64,000 nt of DNA from Pseudeuparius sepicola (GCA_963920635.1 OY987302.1:36865278-36929277); one strand, 5' to 3'. Numbered from the stretch's first letter, positions 43,863 to 55,140 are shown. Notes: generated by a model from the letters alone, not told the origin. Numbers and translations are program-made.

Positions 43863-45318
43863 ATATTTTTTACTATGCAAACGAGTTTTTATGCTACAAG
43901 GGTTTCCGTTTAGTTTTGAATTATAATAAGAAACAAAAAAAAGGTTAATTAGAATAACTCACCCCAACACCGCAAAACACAATCTTTGTTGAGATAACAA
44001 AATAAATCTGACAGTACATAAGTTTAGAGACATTTAAAAAAGCCCCACAAACTGGACGTATTGTCAAATATCTTTGCAAAAAATATTCTGAGTTCGCCGC
44101 TACACAAAGATATAATACCGACAACGGTTAAAACTGAAATGAGACATCACGGGAGACTCGAGAGTGATTCGAAACTAGGTCGCACCCGGTCCGCAAGAAA
44201 GTGAATAAGAATGCAGTAGGTAAGCAGGTAGCGAAAGTTCAATACCGTTATAATAACAGATGCATCCAAAATGTATGCAACATAGTTGCATACAGTGCCT
44301 GCGTCGAATATACTTCTTAGATATAAAATCGCATTAACACGGTTTATATAAATGGGATTAAAAGGTTGATATAAATTATATTAAACATTTTTGCTGGAAG
44401 CTGTGAGGTAACTATGATTTCTGCTAGAGGTAACTATGATTTCTGCTAGAAATAATATTATAAGATCCACGTTTCAAGAGCATAAATGAAACAAAAAAAA
44501 ACTACGCATATGATCTCCGATGGATGTCTTTTAATCGAGAAAGCTCTGTTTTGTTTTTCTTTGGATGAAAGTTGATGCATACTTTATATTCTCTTTTTTA
44601 TTCTCTTTTCAGAAAGTTTCACTGTAAGGGGTTTATTAATTGTCAGTCACAACGAAAGTTTTACAACATTGTATATGATACAGGGAATAACAAAAATGCA
44701 GAACCAAAAATTTGTGGAAATAATTAGTAGGAAAGGATACCTTTAAAAAATAAAAGAACTATATTAAAGAACACTTATTTGTGGTTAAAAATTGAAAAAT
44801 CAGTTTAATAATACAAGAGACAAAATACATTTTTTGAAATATTTACAGTATCAATATATATCTGTATAAAATCTATTTTTCTCTATTGATTCTGTGATTA
44901 TTAATATCTATATAGATACTTAAGTTGATTTAGATTATACACAACAAAAATATTATTTAAATAATAACTGTTATTATATTCTGCCATTGCAATGATACTG
45001 GGCACGAACTTTTGCAAGTCTCTGTATTTTGAAAAGTATGGGTTTTTATATATATATAGAGGTAGCCTACACATGACCAACCATTATCATTCGATTGCTT
45101 TTAACGCATGTTTGCCGTATACTTATATCTATTTTAGTTAGTGTGCTTAAAAGTATTATTTCTATTAGTTAGTGCGCTTAATAGTACTATTACTATTAGT
45201 GAGTGCGTATAGGTGTTTAGAGGTAATTTTCTTTAGTACTAATAATTTTCTTACTTTTGTTAATAGTTTTTTTTTAATTTTGTTACTTTTCTGAAAACAA
45301 CATTTTTTTTTCTTAAAA
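43863..45318. other. Polinton non-coding stretch
   Basis: AT-rich without ORFs of note. It holds a 26-bp tandem duplication (GAGGTAACTATGATTTCTGC at 44404-44455). Near the right end a TATATATATATA at about 45047-45058 probably serves the gene starting at 45319. Confidence 0.5.
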
Positions 45319-45834
45319 ATGAACAGTTTTTCAAACATATGCTTAATCCACGATCTGCCAAATTGTCATATTTGTACTGAAATGGTACGTAAGTTAGAGG
45401 AAGGCGGTGTCCCAAGAGTAGAGAAATTTCTTCATGATGAAATATCTGATTTTTTGGATAATTACGTTCCTGCACAAAATTCATTAGAAGAATCTGAGCC
45501 AAATTCTTTAGAACAATCTGGCTCAAGTTCTTCAGATATAAATTCCGAAAATTTAGAACTAAATGAAGCAGTAACGAAATTATTGGAAATTTTACAGGAA
45601 TCCGAGAAGAAAATAGAACAATTTAATTTCTCAAATTCAATATCGCAATATACAGATTTTGACGTGAATGCTTGGAATGCGGCTGAACCTTTAAATCTAA
45701 ATTCTATCAGTGACAAAATAAATATATTAAAAATAAAATTACAAGTAGGGAAAGTAACAAACTTCAATAAAACATTCTTTTATAAATTTAATAGAAAATA
45801 TCAATACTCAAAATTTAAACGAACATTTATTTGA
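45319..45834 (+). CDS. Unknown acidic Polinton protein, upstream of polymerase
   Basis: 171 codons. A Cys/His cluster at the start (CLIHDLPNCHICTEM) is followed by an acidic, Ser/Asn/Glu-rich low-complexity part (SLEESEPNSLEQSGSSSS) and a Leu/Glu helical stretch (ELNEAVTKLLEILQESEKKI). No domain recognised. It sits 160 bp before the polymerase gene on the same strand, and an acceptor-like TTTGTTTCTCGCAG precedes the polymerase ATG. It could therefore be an upstream exon of the same transcript; the phases I tried did not join cleanly. Confidence 0.5.
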   Translation: MNSFSNICLIHDLPNCHICTEMVRKLEEGGVPRVEKFLHDEISDFLDNYVPAQNSLEESEPNSLEQSGSSSSDINSENLELNEAVTKLLEILQESEKKIEQFNFSNSISQYTDFDVNAWNAAEPLNLNSISDKINILKIKLQVGKVTNFNKTFFYKFNRKYQYSKFKRTFI

Positions 45835-45997
45835 TTATATATTGCGACAACAAAAATTGCTTTTAGATTAGAGTAGATGTTTTTAGATTAGTGTAGATGC
45901 TTTTGGATTAGAGTAGATGCTTAGACTAATATATATGCTTATTTTGCTTTTTATAAGTATTTTTTCTATACAATTTAGTTTGTTTGTTTCTCGCAGA

Positions 45998-48900
45998 ATG
46001 GCTTTTTTATGCTCGCTTTGCTTGCAAGAATTTACAACTAAATGGAATGCAAAGAACCATATTGTTAAAAACTGTACGAACAAAAATTTACTGCCATCGA
46101 CCAATGTAATAGGGAACTATATTATAGCACGTGAGTTATTGTAAATAGTGTTTGTTAGTTGAGTTTAATTTTTTTTGTTTATTTTTAGTTGATCCATTGA
46201 TATATGGAACGCCTCAAGGTAACATATTTTTAGATTGTAGTATCATTTCACTAAGAAAATATTTCTTTTAGAATCATACTGCACATTCTGTAAAATAAAT
46301 ATTCCAACAAACCTGTGGGCTAAACATTTGCGAACAAATTCTCACAAGGCAAAAAGTTTTCATCCGCTAGAAGATAGAATAGAAATTTTACGGAGTGCGT
46401 TCAAATGTAGAATCGCAAGCTACAAAATCACCCCTCGACAGTATACTATAGATTTAAAAGAATTTGAGGATGAAATTAAGAGTTCTGTTATCAGACTCAT
46501 TACCCAACAACAATTGAAACATTCCAGCCTGAAAGTTAATATAGAGTTATATGGTGTATACTATTCAAAATCACTAGATGTGACGGAAGTGAAATCATTT
46601 GGCACACCTTTTGAGATTGTTGTCAGGGCTACTGACCTTAGTGAATTGTATGATAACTTGTTTGTCATAATTAAGGAGAAATCTGACTCGCTAGCGGAGC
46701 GAGAATCTGGTAAGGGTTTTAAATTATTTTCCAGCGACGACAGAATTATTTTTAACTATTTTTCATTATTTTTAATTATTTTTCATTATTTTTAATTGTT
46801 TTTAATTATTATTTCAGGTTGGATTCTAATAGAAATCTTACATCTTGAGATAAACATAAACAAATACTCTCCTTTGCGTGGATCTTCATACATTCCTCTA
46901 CCCAGAGAAATTCAAAACACGAAATCAGTCATCAACGTACAAAATAACGACCAATATTGCTTTGGATATGCGATGGTATCGGCAGTGTGTCAACCCTCAG
47001 GAAAACCCGACAAACCAGGTTCTTATCCAAACTTTAGAAATATTTCTAATTTTACGGAAATTTCCTGTCAACTTAAGAGATATTCAAAAATTTGAGGGGC
47101 AAAATAATGTATCTGTAAATGTGTACGGTATAGAAACTTTTTATAAATTAAAGAAACGGATTTTGGAGATTGTTGGACCCCTATATTATTCAAAGCAAAA
47201 GAAAAATTTGCATGTCAATTTATTACTAGTGGAGGATGGTCTCGGAAATTATCACTATTGTTGTATAAAAGATCTTGGTAAATTAGTATTCTCACAAATA
47301 TCCAAACATGCGAAATACCTTTGCGACGGCTGTTTACAAAATTTTCGAACTTTCGACAAATTGCAAAGACATTCCGAAAATGACTGTAATTTTGTAAGGA
47401 TTGACTTCCCTTCAAATAATATGATATTAGATAAATTTGGAAATTATTGTCCCGCAAACATATCCAAATTCGAAAATATTCAAAAACAATTTAAAGTCCC
47501 CATAGTAGTTTATGCAGATTTTGAAAGTACCTTAAAACCTATTGCAAATGATAAAGATTCCTTAGAACCTAATTCTAGCTACACAATTAAAACTTCCGAG
47601 CATATTCCACACTCTTTTGCATATTACGTGAAATGTTCGTTTGATGATACTTTATCCAAATTCAAAATCTATAGAGACGAGAACTGTGCTCGTAGGTTTA
47701 TTGAGTGGATAGAAGAAGATGTTAAAGATTTATATTTAAAATTTTCTAATCGAAACACTCCTATGAAACCTTTAACTTTATCCCAAAAAAGCCAGTATGA
47801 TAATGCCACAGAATGTTATATTTGCGAAAAACCATTTGGGGATACTAAAAGCCAGTATGATAATGCCACAGAATGTTATATTTGCGAAAAACCATTTGGG
47901 GATACTCAGAACTTAAAAAAGCGCAGAGATCATTGCCATTGGAGTGGAGATTACCGATTACACTCCATTTGTAATTTGCATTTTAAACCTCCAGAATTTA
48001 TTCCTGTAACTTTACACAATTTAAAAACTATGATTGCCATTTGTTTGTGAAATCATTATGCTACAATAAAGAAAGCATTGATGTAGTAGCACAAACTAAA
48101 GAAAAATATATTTCATTTAGTAAACAAATTCTGATGGATAAGAAAAGTAAATTAAGACTAAAACTTAGGTTCATAGATTCTCTGCAATTTTTACCCGAGT
48201 CCCTGGAAGTTATATCTGGGGTATTAGAGGATGGGCAGTGTAAGGAAATCAGAAAAGCTTTTCCTGATGACCTTAAATTTCAGTATATTAGACAAAAGGG
48301 GGTATTTCCTTATTCTTATGTAGATTCGTTTGAAAAATTAACAGAAAAATCATTACCAACAATTGATAAATTTTATAATGAGCTGACTGCTGAAAATATC
48401 TCTCAGGGAGATTATGTACGAGCTGAAGAAGTATGGAACTTATTTAACTGTAAAACTCTAGGCGACTATAGTGACATTTATTTGAAATCGGATGTATTCA
48501 TCCTATCGGACATTTTCGAAAACTTTAGAGAAAATAGTATTAAAATTTCCAAATTAGACCCTTGTCAGTATCTCACTTCTCCTAGCCTAAGCTGGGACGC
48601 GATGCTTAAATTAACAGATGTTAATTTGAAGTTACTCACTGAGCCAGATGCTATACATTTTTTTAAAAAGGGCATTAGAGGTGGTATAAGTACCTGTGTT
48701 TCTAGAAAGTCAGAAGCCAATAATCCATTTTTAGACAACTTTAATCCTACAAAAGAAAATAGTTACATAATGTATCTGGACGCCACAAACCTCTACGGAT
48801 ACGCCATGCGTCAGTATTTGCCAGAAGGAGACTTTACTTGGGTTTCTAGGGACGAAATTGATAAACTAGATATATCAGCTCTTTCCGACACCTCGCCTAT

Positions 48901-50100
48901 AGGTTATGTTTTTGAAGTAGATATAGAGTACCCTGAAAATTTGCATGCATATCACAATGAATTGCCGTTTTGCCCTGAAAATTTTCAACCGCCGAATTCT
49001 AAATGTTCCAAATTGATACCAAATTTAAAAAACAAATCCAATTATATTATCCATTATATGTATCTAAAACAATGTCTGAAATTCGGTCTAAAATTAACCA
49101 AAATCCACAGAGCCATTAAGTTTAAACAATCGCCATGGCTTCGCAAATATGTAGACACAAATACACACATTAGAAATGTTGCAAAATCTAAGTTTGAAAA
49201 AAATCAAGTTAAATTGTTAACAAATAGCGTTTACGGAAAAACACTAGAAAATGTAGAAAAACGCGTAAATGTTAAACTTGTTTCCCATTGGAAATCACAT
49301 GGAAATGCGCATTCTGCGGAAAAGTTAATAGCGAAACCTCATTTTAAAAATCTCGCGGTATTTTCTGAAAATTTAATAGCAGTTCAATGGCAGACAGTTT
49401 CTGTATTGTACAATAAACCGATATATGTAGGTTTCTCGATTTTAGATATTTCAAAAGTTGTTATGTATAATTTTTACTATGAGTATCTCAAACCTAAGTA
49501 TGGTGACAATATTAGTTTATTATATATGGATACAGATTCTTTTATATTGGAGGTAACAACCGAAAATTTCTATCAAGATATAAAAAATAATTTGAATCAG
49601 TTTGATACTTCTAATTACCCCAAAGATAACGTTTATATAACATTCCCCAAAATATATCAATTGTTGGTAAGTTTAAGGACGAGTTTGCTGGTGAACCAAT
49701 CCAATGTTTTTATGGAACAGGTGCTAAAGCGTATTGCGTAAAAACTAACGAAAGTATACAAAAGAAAGCTAAAGGTATTAAAAAGAAAACTGTTAGGAAA
49801 CAATTAGATCTTTCTCATTATAAAGAAGTTGTAGAAAAAAATTCAAAAATATATTGTAACATGTATGTTTTTAAATCTTATTTACATAATATGTTTACAG
49901 AGCTAATAAATAAAGTAGCTTTGTCATCGGAAGATGACAAGCGATATCAAATACCTGGAACCACAAAAACATTGGCGTGGGGTCACAAAGATATTTCCAA
50001 GTACGAGGACAAAGAAAATTGGAGAGAAAAACTTGATATTTTTTTAAATCTTTTAAACGAAGATTATGAACCAGTGCCCAAAAAACCAAGGACAGAATAA
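45998..50100 (+). pseudogene. Polinton protein-primed DNA polymerase B, spliced and frameshifted
   Basis: Replicates the element DNA. Exons 45998-46130, 46189-46218, 46272-46709 and 46818 onward are joined by three short introns (58, 53 and 108 nt) with GT...AG ends and matching phases. The N-terminus has two Cys/His fingers (CSLCLQEF, CTFCKINI). The conserved SGWILIEILHLEININKYSP, LRGSSYIPLP block follows. The exonuclease site is VYADFEST (about 47510). Polymerase motifs are YLDATNLYGYAM, LLTNSVYGKT and YMDTDSF, and the tail ends KDISKYEDKENW. Frameshifts lie near 47060, 48020 and 49662, and a zinc-knuckle segment is duplicated at 47787-47906. Family certain; not functional as given. Confidence 0.93.
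47787..47906 (+). repeat. Exact 60-bp tandem duplication inside the polymerase gene
   Basis: Two identical 60-bp units, in frame, double a 20-residue stretch with the Cys pair CYICEKPFGD. The next zinc ligands (RRDHCHW, ICNLHF) follow once. Confidence 0.97.
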
Positions 50101-50197
50101 TTTATACCCCACCAGTTTTTATTTCGAAATAAAATATAAAAATCTTTAAATTCGGTATAAAACAATTCTTAAAGCATAATAATTTCACATATCCACA

Positions 50198-50575
50198 ATG
50201 TGTCTGGACGATGAAACGCCTCCGAAAAAAAATTTCAAACTTTTTTACAACAGGCTTTTAAGTTTCCACAACTGGACCGGTAAAATAAATCCGGTAAAAC
50301 TGGCAAAAAATTGATTTTTTTATACTGGTGATAAAGATGAATGTTGTTGTGTCTTTTGCCATATACATATTTATAATTGGGCAGCAGACGACTGCCCACA
50401 AACTGAACATTTAAAATACAGCAGGAGTTGTCCATTAGCACAAACTTTCGATATGTCTAGTCGATATAAGAAAATTGGTTCGACAAAGTGTAGCAATAGA
50501 AAATGGACTGTTTTAAATATTGTATATTTTGTAATTCTATTTTTAGTTTTAGTAAAAACATTTTATAACTGGTAA
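50198..50575 (+). pseudogene. BIR-domain (inhibitor-of-apoptosis type) protein with C-terminal membrane segment
   Basis: 126 codons from the ATG at 50198, one internal TGA at codon 39. The protein reads NRLLSFHNWTGKINPVKLA, then FFYTGDKDECCCVFC, then NWAADDCPQTEHLKYSRSC. The zinc ligands have exact BIR spacing, C-x2-C-x16-H-x6-C. The R..SF..W start and the LA..FFYTG.D centre also fit the family. A basic linker leads to a hydrophobic C-terminus (VLNIVYFVILFLVLVKTF), so the product would be tail-anchored. BIR proteins bind caspases or IAP antagonists. A TATA box (GTATAAAAC, about 50155) lies 40 bp upstream, and the gene is in the normal polymerase-downstream slot. Only the stop codon breaks it. 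Confidence 0.87.
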
Positions 50576-50783
50576 TTATTATACTTTAATCTCTTGCATA
50601 CTAACACCTTTATTGTATTTCACATATTTATTGCAAAATGTCATTTTACTAATAATAAACAAGTAATGAATATGCTTATATGTTTTATTTCTCAAATATT
50701 GCCAAATGCATATTAACAAATACAAACTATTTAAATTCATTAATTTTCAATAATAAAGCAAACATTAAAATTAACATGTTTTG

Positions 50784-51173
50784 TTACTGATAGTCACATT
50801 CACTATCACAGTTTTCATTATCTTCATTATCATAAAATATAAACAATAGTGTATTGATGTCTAAAACTTCACAAACTTGATCAATGTTTATATAATCTTT
50901 TATTTGCACTAAATATTTCTCCAAACCTAATGAATCGAGAGCTGCTGCCAAAGTCCTCACATTTCTGTCTGATAAAAATTTGTCGCAGGCCTCGGCGGCA
51001 TCTTCGTACATTTTTGCTCTCTTGTAACATTGCTCAATTGGTAAAATTCTTCCTCTTCCATCTATAGCTTTAATTTCGGCATGGAATGCTAAATCGTAAA
51101 ACTGTTTTCTTAAGCATTCTGCACCACTTTTTAAATCATGCACTTCTGGATACGTTGCGTGATCAAGCCACAT
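50784..51173 (-). CDS. Unknown acidic Polinton protein, paralogue A
   Basis: 129 codons, intact. MWLDHATYPEVHDLKSGAEC leads into a central helical part (CYKRAKMYEDAAEACDKFL) and an acidic tail (NEDNENCDSECDYQ) after EVLDINTLLFIF. It is clearly related to the minus-strand gene at 59291-59703: both share M-W, TYPE, a C..RAK.Y.DA...CDKFL core and VLDINTL..IF. I do not recognise the family. Being retained twice in one element and free of frameshifts suggests a useful function. It shares a promoter region with the plus-strand gene at 51323. Confidence 0.7.
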   Translation of the reverse strand: MWLDHATYPEVHDLKSGAECLRKQFYDLAFHAEIKAIDGRGRILPIEQCYKRAKMYEDAAEACDKFLSDRNVRTLAAALDSLGLEKYLVQIKDYINIDQVCEVLDINTLLFIFYDNEDNENCDSECDYQ

Positions 51174-51221
51174 TATTATTAGTTTATTTGTGGGGTACTG
51201 TTGAAGATCTGTTCAGTTAGT

Positions 51222-51231
51222 CCTATATAAA
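51222..51231. promoter_or_regulatory. TATA box, possibly bidirectional
   Basis: TATATAAAGG lies between the minus-strand gene starting at 51173 and the plus-strand gene starting at about 51323. On the plus side an Inr-like GCAGTCAC follows about 35 bp downstream. Confidence 0.45.
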
Positions 51232-51322
51232 GGAGGGGAAAAGGAGGGGATTTATTTTTGCAGTCACACTTTTGTTCACACTTTTGTTCACACATTATGG
51301 TTACCCAGTTTTTACACATATA

Positions 51323-51539
51323 ATGGATAAATTGAGACTAACTTCAAATAGTGATTTCAAAATTAAGTACGAATTCTTTAATAATACAACACTATTCAGA
51401 TTGGATCGCAATACCTAGGAACCAAAAAATATGCAATTACACATTTTGTTATGTAACAATAAGTATATTAGCAATATTAAATACTATATTTTTAACACGC
51501 ATAGTTTGGAAGGCATACAAACGCAGTGACTATTATTAG
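51323..51539 (+). pseudogene. Small single-span membrane protein, frameshifted
   Basis: The ATG at about 51323 opens MDKLRLTSNSDFKIKYEFF. The frame then shifts near 51385-51410 into a stretch with a hydrophobic helix (YVTISILAILNTIFLTRIVW) and a basic end (KAYKRSDYY). Polintons often carry small membrane proteins; no specific family recognised. Confidence 0.5.
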
Positions 51540-51623
51540 CAGATGAGGGGGGATGGAGATTTTTGGATATAAGGTTCAGAAGCAACATTATGCTGTTATT
51601 AAGTATACATACTTTGAGAAAAA

Positions 51624-52264
51624 ATGTCTGATTTCTCCTTTCTAAACGAATTTATTCAAATTCCTGAAATTAACAGTATCAGTGAAAAGAATAATTGTGT
51701 CAGTGAAACATGCGTTATAAATACACACGTGTGGTATTGTTGGTGTTGGCTTAGACAGTAACTTAGATCCTTGCGTGAAAATTGGTGGAAACAAAGGATT
51801 TATAGTGCTCTCAGAAAAGGAATGGAAAATGTTTTTGGATTGCCAAGGGTGTGTTTTAAACTACTTTTATTCGCAAGAACACAGCTACACGCATCCAATT
51901 GATATAGAACGTGCGAAAATATTCTTTGAGAAAATTGGGGAAACTGTCCGATTAACAAAACTATTCAAGAATGGATACTTTGTGTATTTGGGATGTGAAA
52001 CAGTCACCAACCTTTTCCAGCTGAAACCTCTTATTTCCAACAGGATTAATATGCTAAAGGAACAACAGTTTGAGAAATATTTTAATTCGTTTAAAACTTC
52101 GCTCAACAGAAGTAATAGTAACCCTTTGGATACTATATGTATATGAAGTTTTGATGTCTAGAAGGGATCAGTGCAGTGAAAATGATTCAACTATGATGGA
52201 GATGGTGTTGTTGTATCCTAACCTGATAGAAGAAAAAATAAAACATGAAAAAAGTAACGTTTAA
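51624..52264 (+). pseudogene. Insect-Polinton accessory protein, unknown function, frameshifted
   Basis: Starts MSDFSFLNEFIQIPEINS. After a frameshift near 51735 it continues CVKIGGNKGFIVLSEKEW, MFLDCQGCVLNYFYSQE and KNGYFVYLGCETV to about 52110. A further shift leads into a tail ending YPNLIEEKIKHEKSNV at 52264. The IGG..G...LSE.EW..FL pattern recurs, from memory, in accessory proteins of insect Mavericks; function unknown. It is convergent with the minus-strand block, with AATAAA at 52424. Confidence 0.6.
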
Positions 52265-52543
52265 CGAAGAAAAAAACGAAACGTAATGGTTACATGAAAT
52301 TTTGCTTACAGAAAAGCTAGGGAGAGTAGTTATCAGACTATTGTACTTAATCGTCTACGGTTTTACGAAAGAATTCAGTAATGTGAATTAATTTTGAAAA
52401 ATGTATTATGTCCAAATAATAGAAATAAAATATATGAATCTCGCTTTATGGTATAAAAATAAATAGTTTTAAACTAATTATTGTTTTATTTAAAATTGGG
52501 TTGAAAGAAAATACATAATTAAAAAATATATTTTTTTATTCAT

Positions 52544-52983
52544 TCATGCAAAATGTCTCATACAAGTAAAACACGTTTGATAATGCACATACACACGGAT
52601 CCTTTTTATGAAAAAACATTTTGATTCTTGACGTCTCAACGGTGGTTGCTCTTCGAGTTCAATAACTGTGTTGGTGGAATATTTTCTTATGTAATCGCTC
52701 TTTTCCTTTCCTTTAACAAACACTCTATCATATTTTGTAACAATGTGTTGCAGAATCCCTGGAAACTTGTGCACTGGGACGAAACCATCTTTCCAATCAA
52801 CGCAGTGATAGTTTTCCGTAAGCCAAACTGCTAGCGTATAAAGTTTTGGTGGCAATAAATTCATACGGAAGGGTGGTTTAAACACGCAGTGACTGTTTTG
52901 CTTCCATCGTACGCAGCAAACTCTTTCACAATAAACTTATTGTTTTCGGTTTTATAGCCTTGAACGTCACTTACTACACTCAT
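52544..52983 (-). pseudogene. Conserved insect-Polinton protein, unknown function, frameshifted
   Basis: Starts MSVVSDVQGYKTENNKFIVK at 52983 and changes frame near 52885. It then reads FKPPFRMNLLPPKLYTLAVW, NYHCVDWKDGFVPVHKFP, VFVKGKEKSDYIRK and VIELEEQPPL. This is a protein I know as repeatedly seen in insect Maverick-like loci, often annotated as uncharacterised. Its start codon overlaps the stop of the small upstream ORF by ATGA. Confidence 0.65.
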
Positions 52984-53105
52984 ATTTTTAAATTGCTAAA
53001 CTTTCTAAACACTTCAACTTTCTTTTTATAATTTTCGATTGCAGTTTTAAGTTGTTTCAGTTCTCTCAGAAGCTGATCAATACGTTGTGTCAGATGATCA
53101 GACAT
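52980..53105 (-). CDS. 41-residue coiled-coil ORF, overlaps the next gene by ATGA
   Basis: ATG at 53103-53105. The protein MSDHLTQRIDQLLRELKQLK continues as a Leu/Lys heptad-like helix and stops at 52980-52982, the stop TGA overlapping the ATG of the next gene. Small size makes it uncertain, but the heptads and tight overlap suggest two linked reading frames on one transcript. Confidence 0.45.
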   Translation of the reverse strand: MSDHLTQRIDQLLRELKQLKTAIENYKKKVEVFRKFSNLKI

Positions 53106-53166
53106 TGCTAATGAGAAGAAATAGCACACCGGTTCGCTTTTAAGACAATTCTTGCTCATGCGCCCT

Positions 53167-54466
53167 TTAAATTTGCCGAACAGTTTTTGTCAATGGGTTG
53201 TAAGCAAACATTTTATCGTGAAGAATTAAACAGTAAGCGGAGATTTTAGCGGGAACATCTTTGCTTGTTTCAAACTCTACTCTCAATACAATCGGCCCCG
53301 TTTTAACAGCTTTCTTTTGATACATGCAATTAATGTATGTAATTGGAGCCATATCCTTAAATTCCTTTGGTGTGAAGATAGGTTCAAGGGAGGTTTCATA
53401 ATATGATTTTCGGAAAGACGAAAACATGTCATAAAGATATGCAAATCTGTTATTATCAAAATCTAAATACAAATCAGAGTAAGGATATTTATCAGAGTTC
53501 AAAAACACTCTGATATTTCTGAAATTACAGTGATCAAATTCACTCATATTAGCAGAGACGTTTCCTCTTTTATTTGTTTGAAAAGCTACAATTACGTGAC
53601 GTGGTGTTTCTACTTTGGTAGATGTTTTAACCGGCCAATTATGTCTGGTTGTTTTTAAAAGTTCTCGATATTCTACCAGCTCCCAAGATCTGAACGAAAT
53701 TAAAAGTTCCTGTCCTTTGTTCATTAATTTTGTGAAATATAGTTCTTTTCTATATCCACTATAACATGAGGTACAACCCACTCCAATTTTGAAATATTTA
53801 TTCGCGGGATTTCGTTTGCATCAGTGCTATAAACTGCATTTTATCGTCATTTGTCCTAACCAATATTAATTCTTGCCTAGCATTTAAAAGTATTGTTTTA
53901 AAGTCTTCGAAAAAACCCATTAATCTATTTAGAGGAATACAAACATTAAAGTTACCACTTGAATCAACAATTTTTTCTGATTTCGAAAACCAACCGGCGT
54001 TTAAAAGCTTTTTACTTTCATTTTGGGTGTATGATAAGTATCCTTTTAATGTGGACGTTATACCAACATCTCTGACGGAATCTATGGTGACTCCATTCAA
54101 TTGGTATCGGATTTCTTTGAATAGAAAAGCAAGTGCGTTATTTACAAACTGTAGTGTTGTAGAAACCTTATCATTATGATCTTTTAAGCTACCTTCAATA
54201 TACAAAAAGCTTTCACATGGTAAAGTATACTTTCCGATTTCTTGAATAGATATGATAATTTCATCGTTGTACTCAAACTTTTTTGATGATTGGGAGTCAT
54301 AGGTATGAAACTCTTTTCTCCAGATAGAATTATCAATCAGTGGGCTTTTGTTAACATCCAAATATTCCATTATTTTGGCAGCAACTTTTGCACTGAGTCG
54401 TTTTAATTTATACTTTTTCTTATAAACCCTCTTACTAGTGTGAAGTCTATTATATCTAAGAACCAT
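53167..54466 (-). pseudogene. Polinton major capsid protein (double jelly roll), frameshifted
   Basis: Two long frames, 54466-53798 and 53781-53167, follow each other with a frame change at about 53790. The first holds a basic start (KRVYKKKYKLKRLSAKVAAK), then VTIDSVRDVGITSTLKGYLS and IPLNRLMGFFEDFKTIL. The second holds TPRHVIVAFQTNKRGN, NMSEFDHCNFRNIRVFLNS, YPYSDLYLDF and SAYCLILHDK. These blocks are those of Polinton/adintovirus major capsid proteins, which form the virion lattice. Combined length about 425 residues, somewhat short for the family. Broken once, otherwise well preserved. Confidence 0.88.
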
Positions 54467-54469
54467 TAT

Positions 54470-55094
54470 TCGGAATTTTTTTCACGTGCAATCTTACTGA
54501 ACTGTTTCTCCACTGAAATTAACTAAATCTCCGTCTTGATCTAATACTTGAACGGTAACCCCATTTATAATTTTTACATGGACCGGAAACTAAATAATGT
54601 TCTGAGGTGACTCTATAATTTTATAACCAGGTCCTACCCTTGGAAAAAACTGGTGAACGATATTTAAATTTTATTAAAACTTTAATTATTTCTGCCGGAT
54701 AATCAGACACATGTGTGCCTGGCTCTAAAATTCCATTTTTAAAACCTAAAATTTTTCCGATTGATCCGTCATAAAATTTAATTTGTTTCCCATTTTCAAT
54801 AATGCTATGCAACGTGTTGTTATTAGATGAAATTTTCAAGACAGAATCCACAGTCTCTAATTCCCCGCGTACAAATTTATTTATGTCGTCTAATTCGTAT
54901 GCGCCTGACGGTATAGTTATTGTTACATTCCCACACGTAAATTTATTGTTTCTCTCATCGATATTAGGTATAGCGTTAAATGTTTCAAAGTTTGTTAAAC
55001 CGATTACATATTCGTCGTCATCTAGATAAATTGGAGGGTTAAAGTCGGCTGATAACACGTTTGAGGTTCCTGATAAAACCAATGTAAAAGACAT
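54470..55094 (-). pseudogene. Polinton minor capsid (penton-type) protein, frameshifted
   Basis: MSFTLVLSGTSNVLSADFNP opens the protein. YVIGLTNFETFNAIPNID, SGAYELDDINKF and IKFYDGSIGKILGFKNGILE follow, matching the single-jelly-roll minor capsid protein of Polintons. The frame shifts near 54640; the downstream part (YKIIESPQNII, VKIINGVTVQVLDQDGDLVN) continues to the edge of the major capsid gene, with a stop near 54590. It sits directly upstream of the major capsid gene, the usual order. Confidence 0.82.
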
Positions 55095-55140
55095 GTTGAC
55101 CCCCTTGTAGTTAAAGAAAAAATGAAATTACTGTTATATT

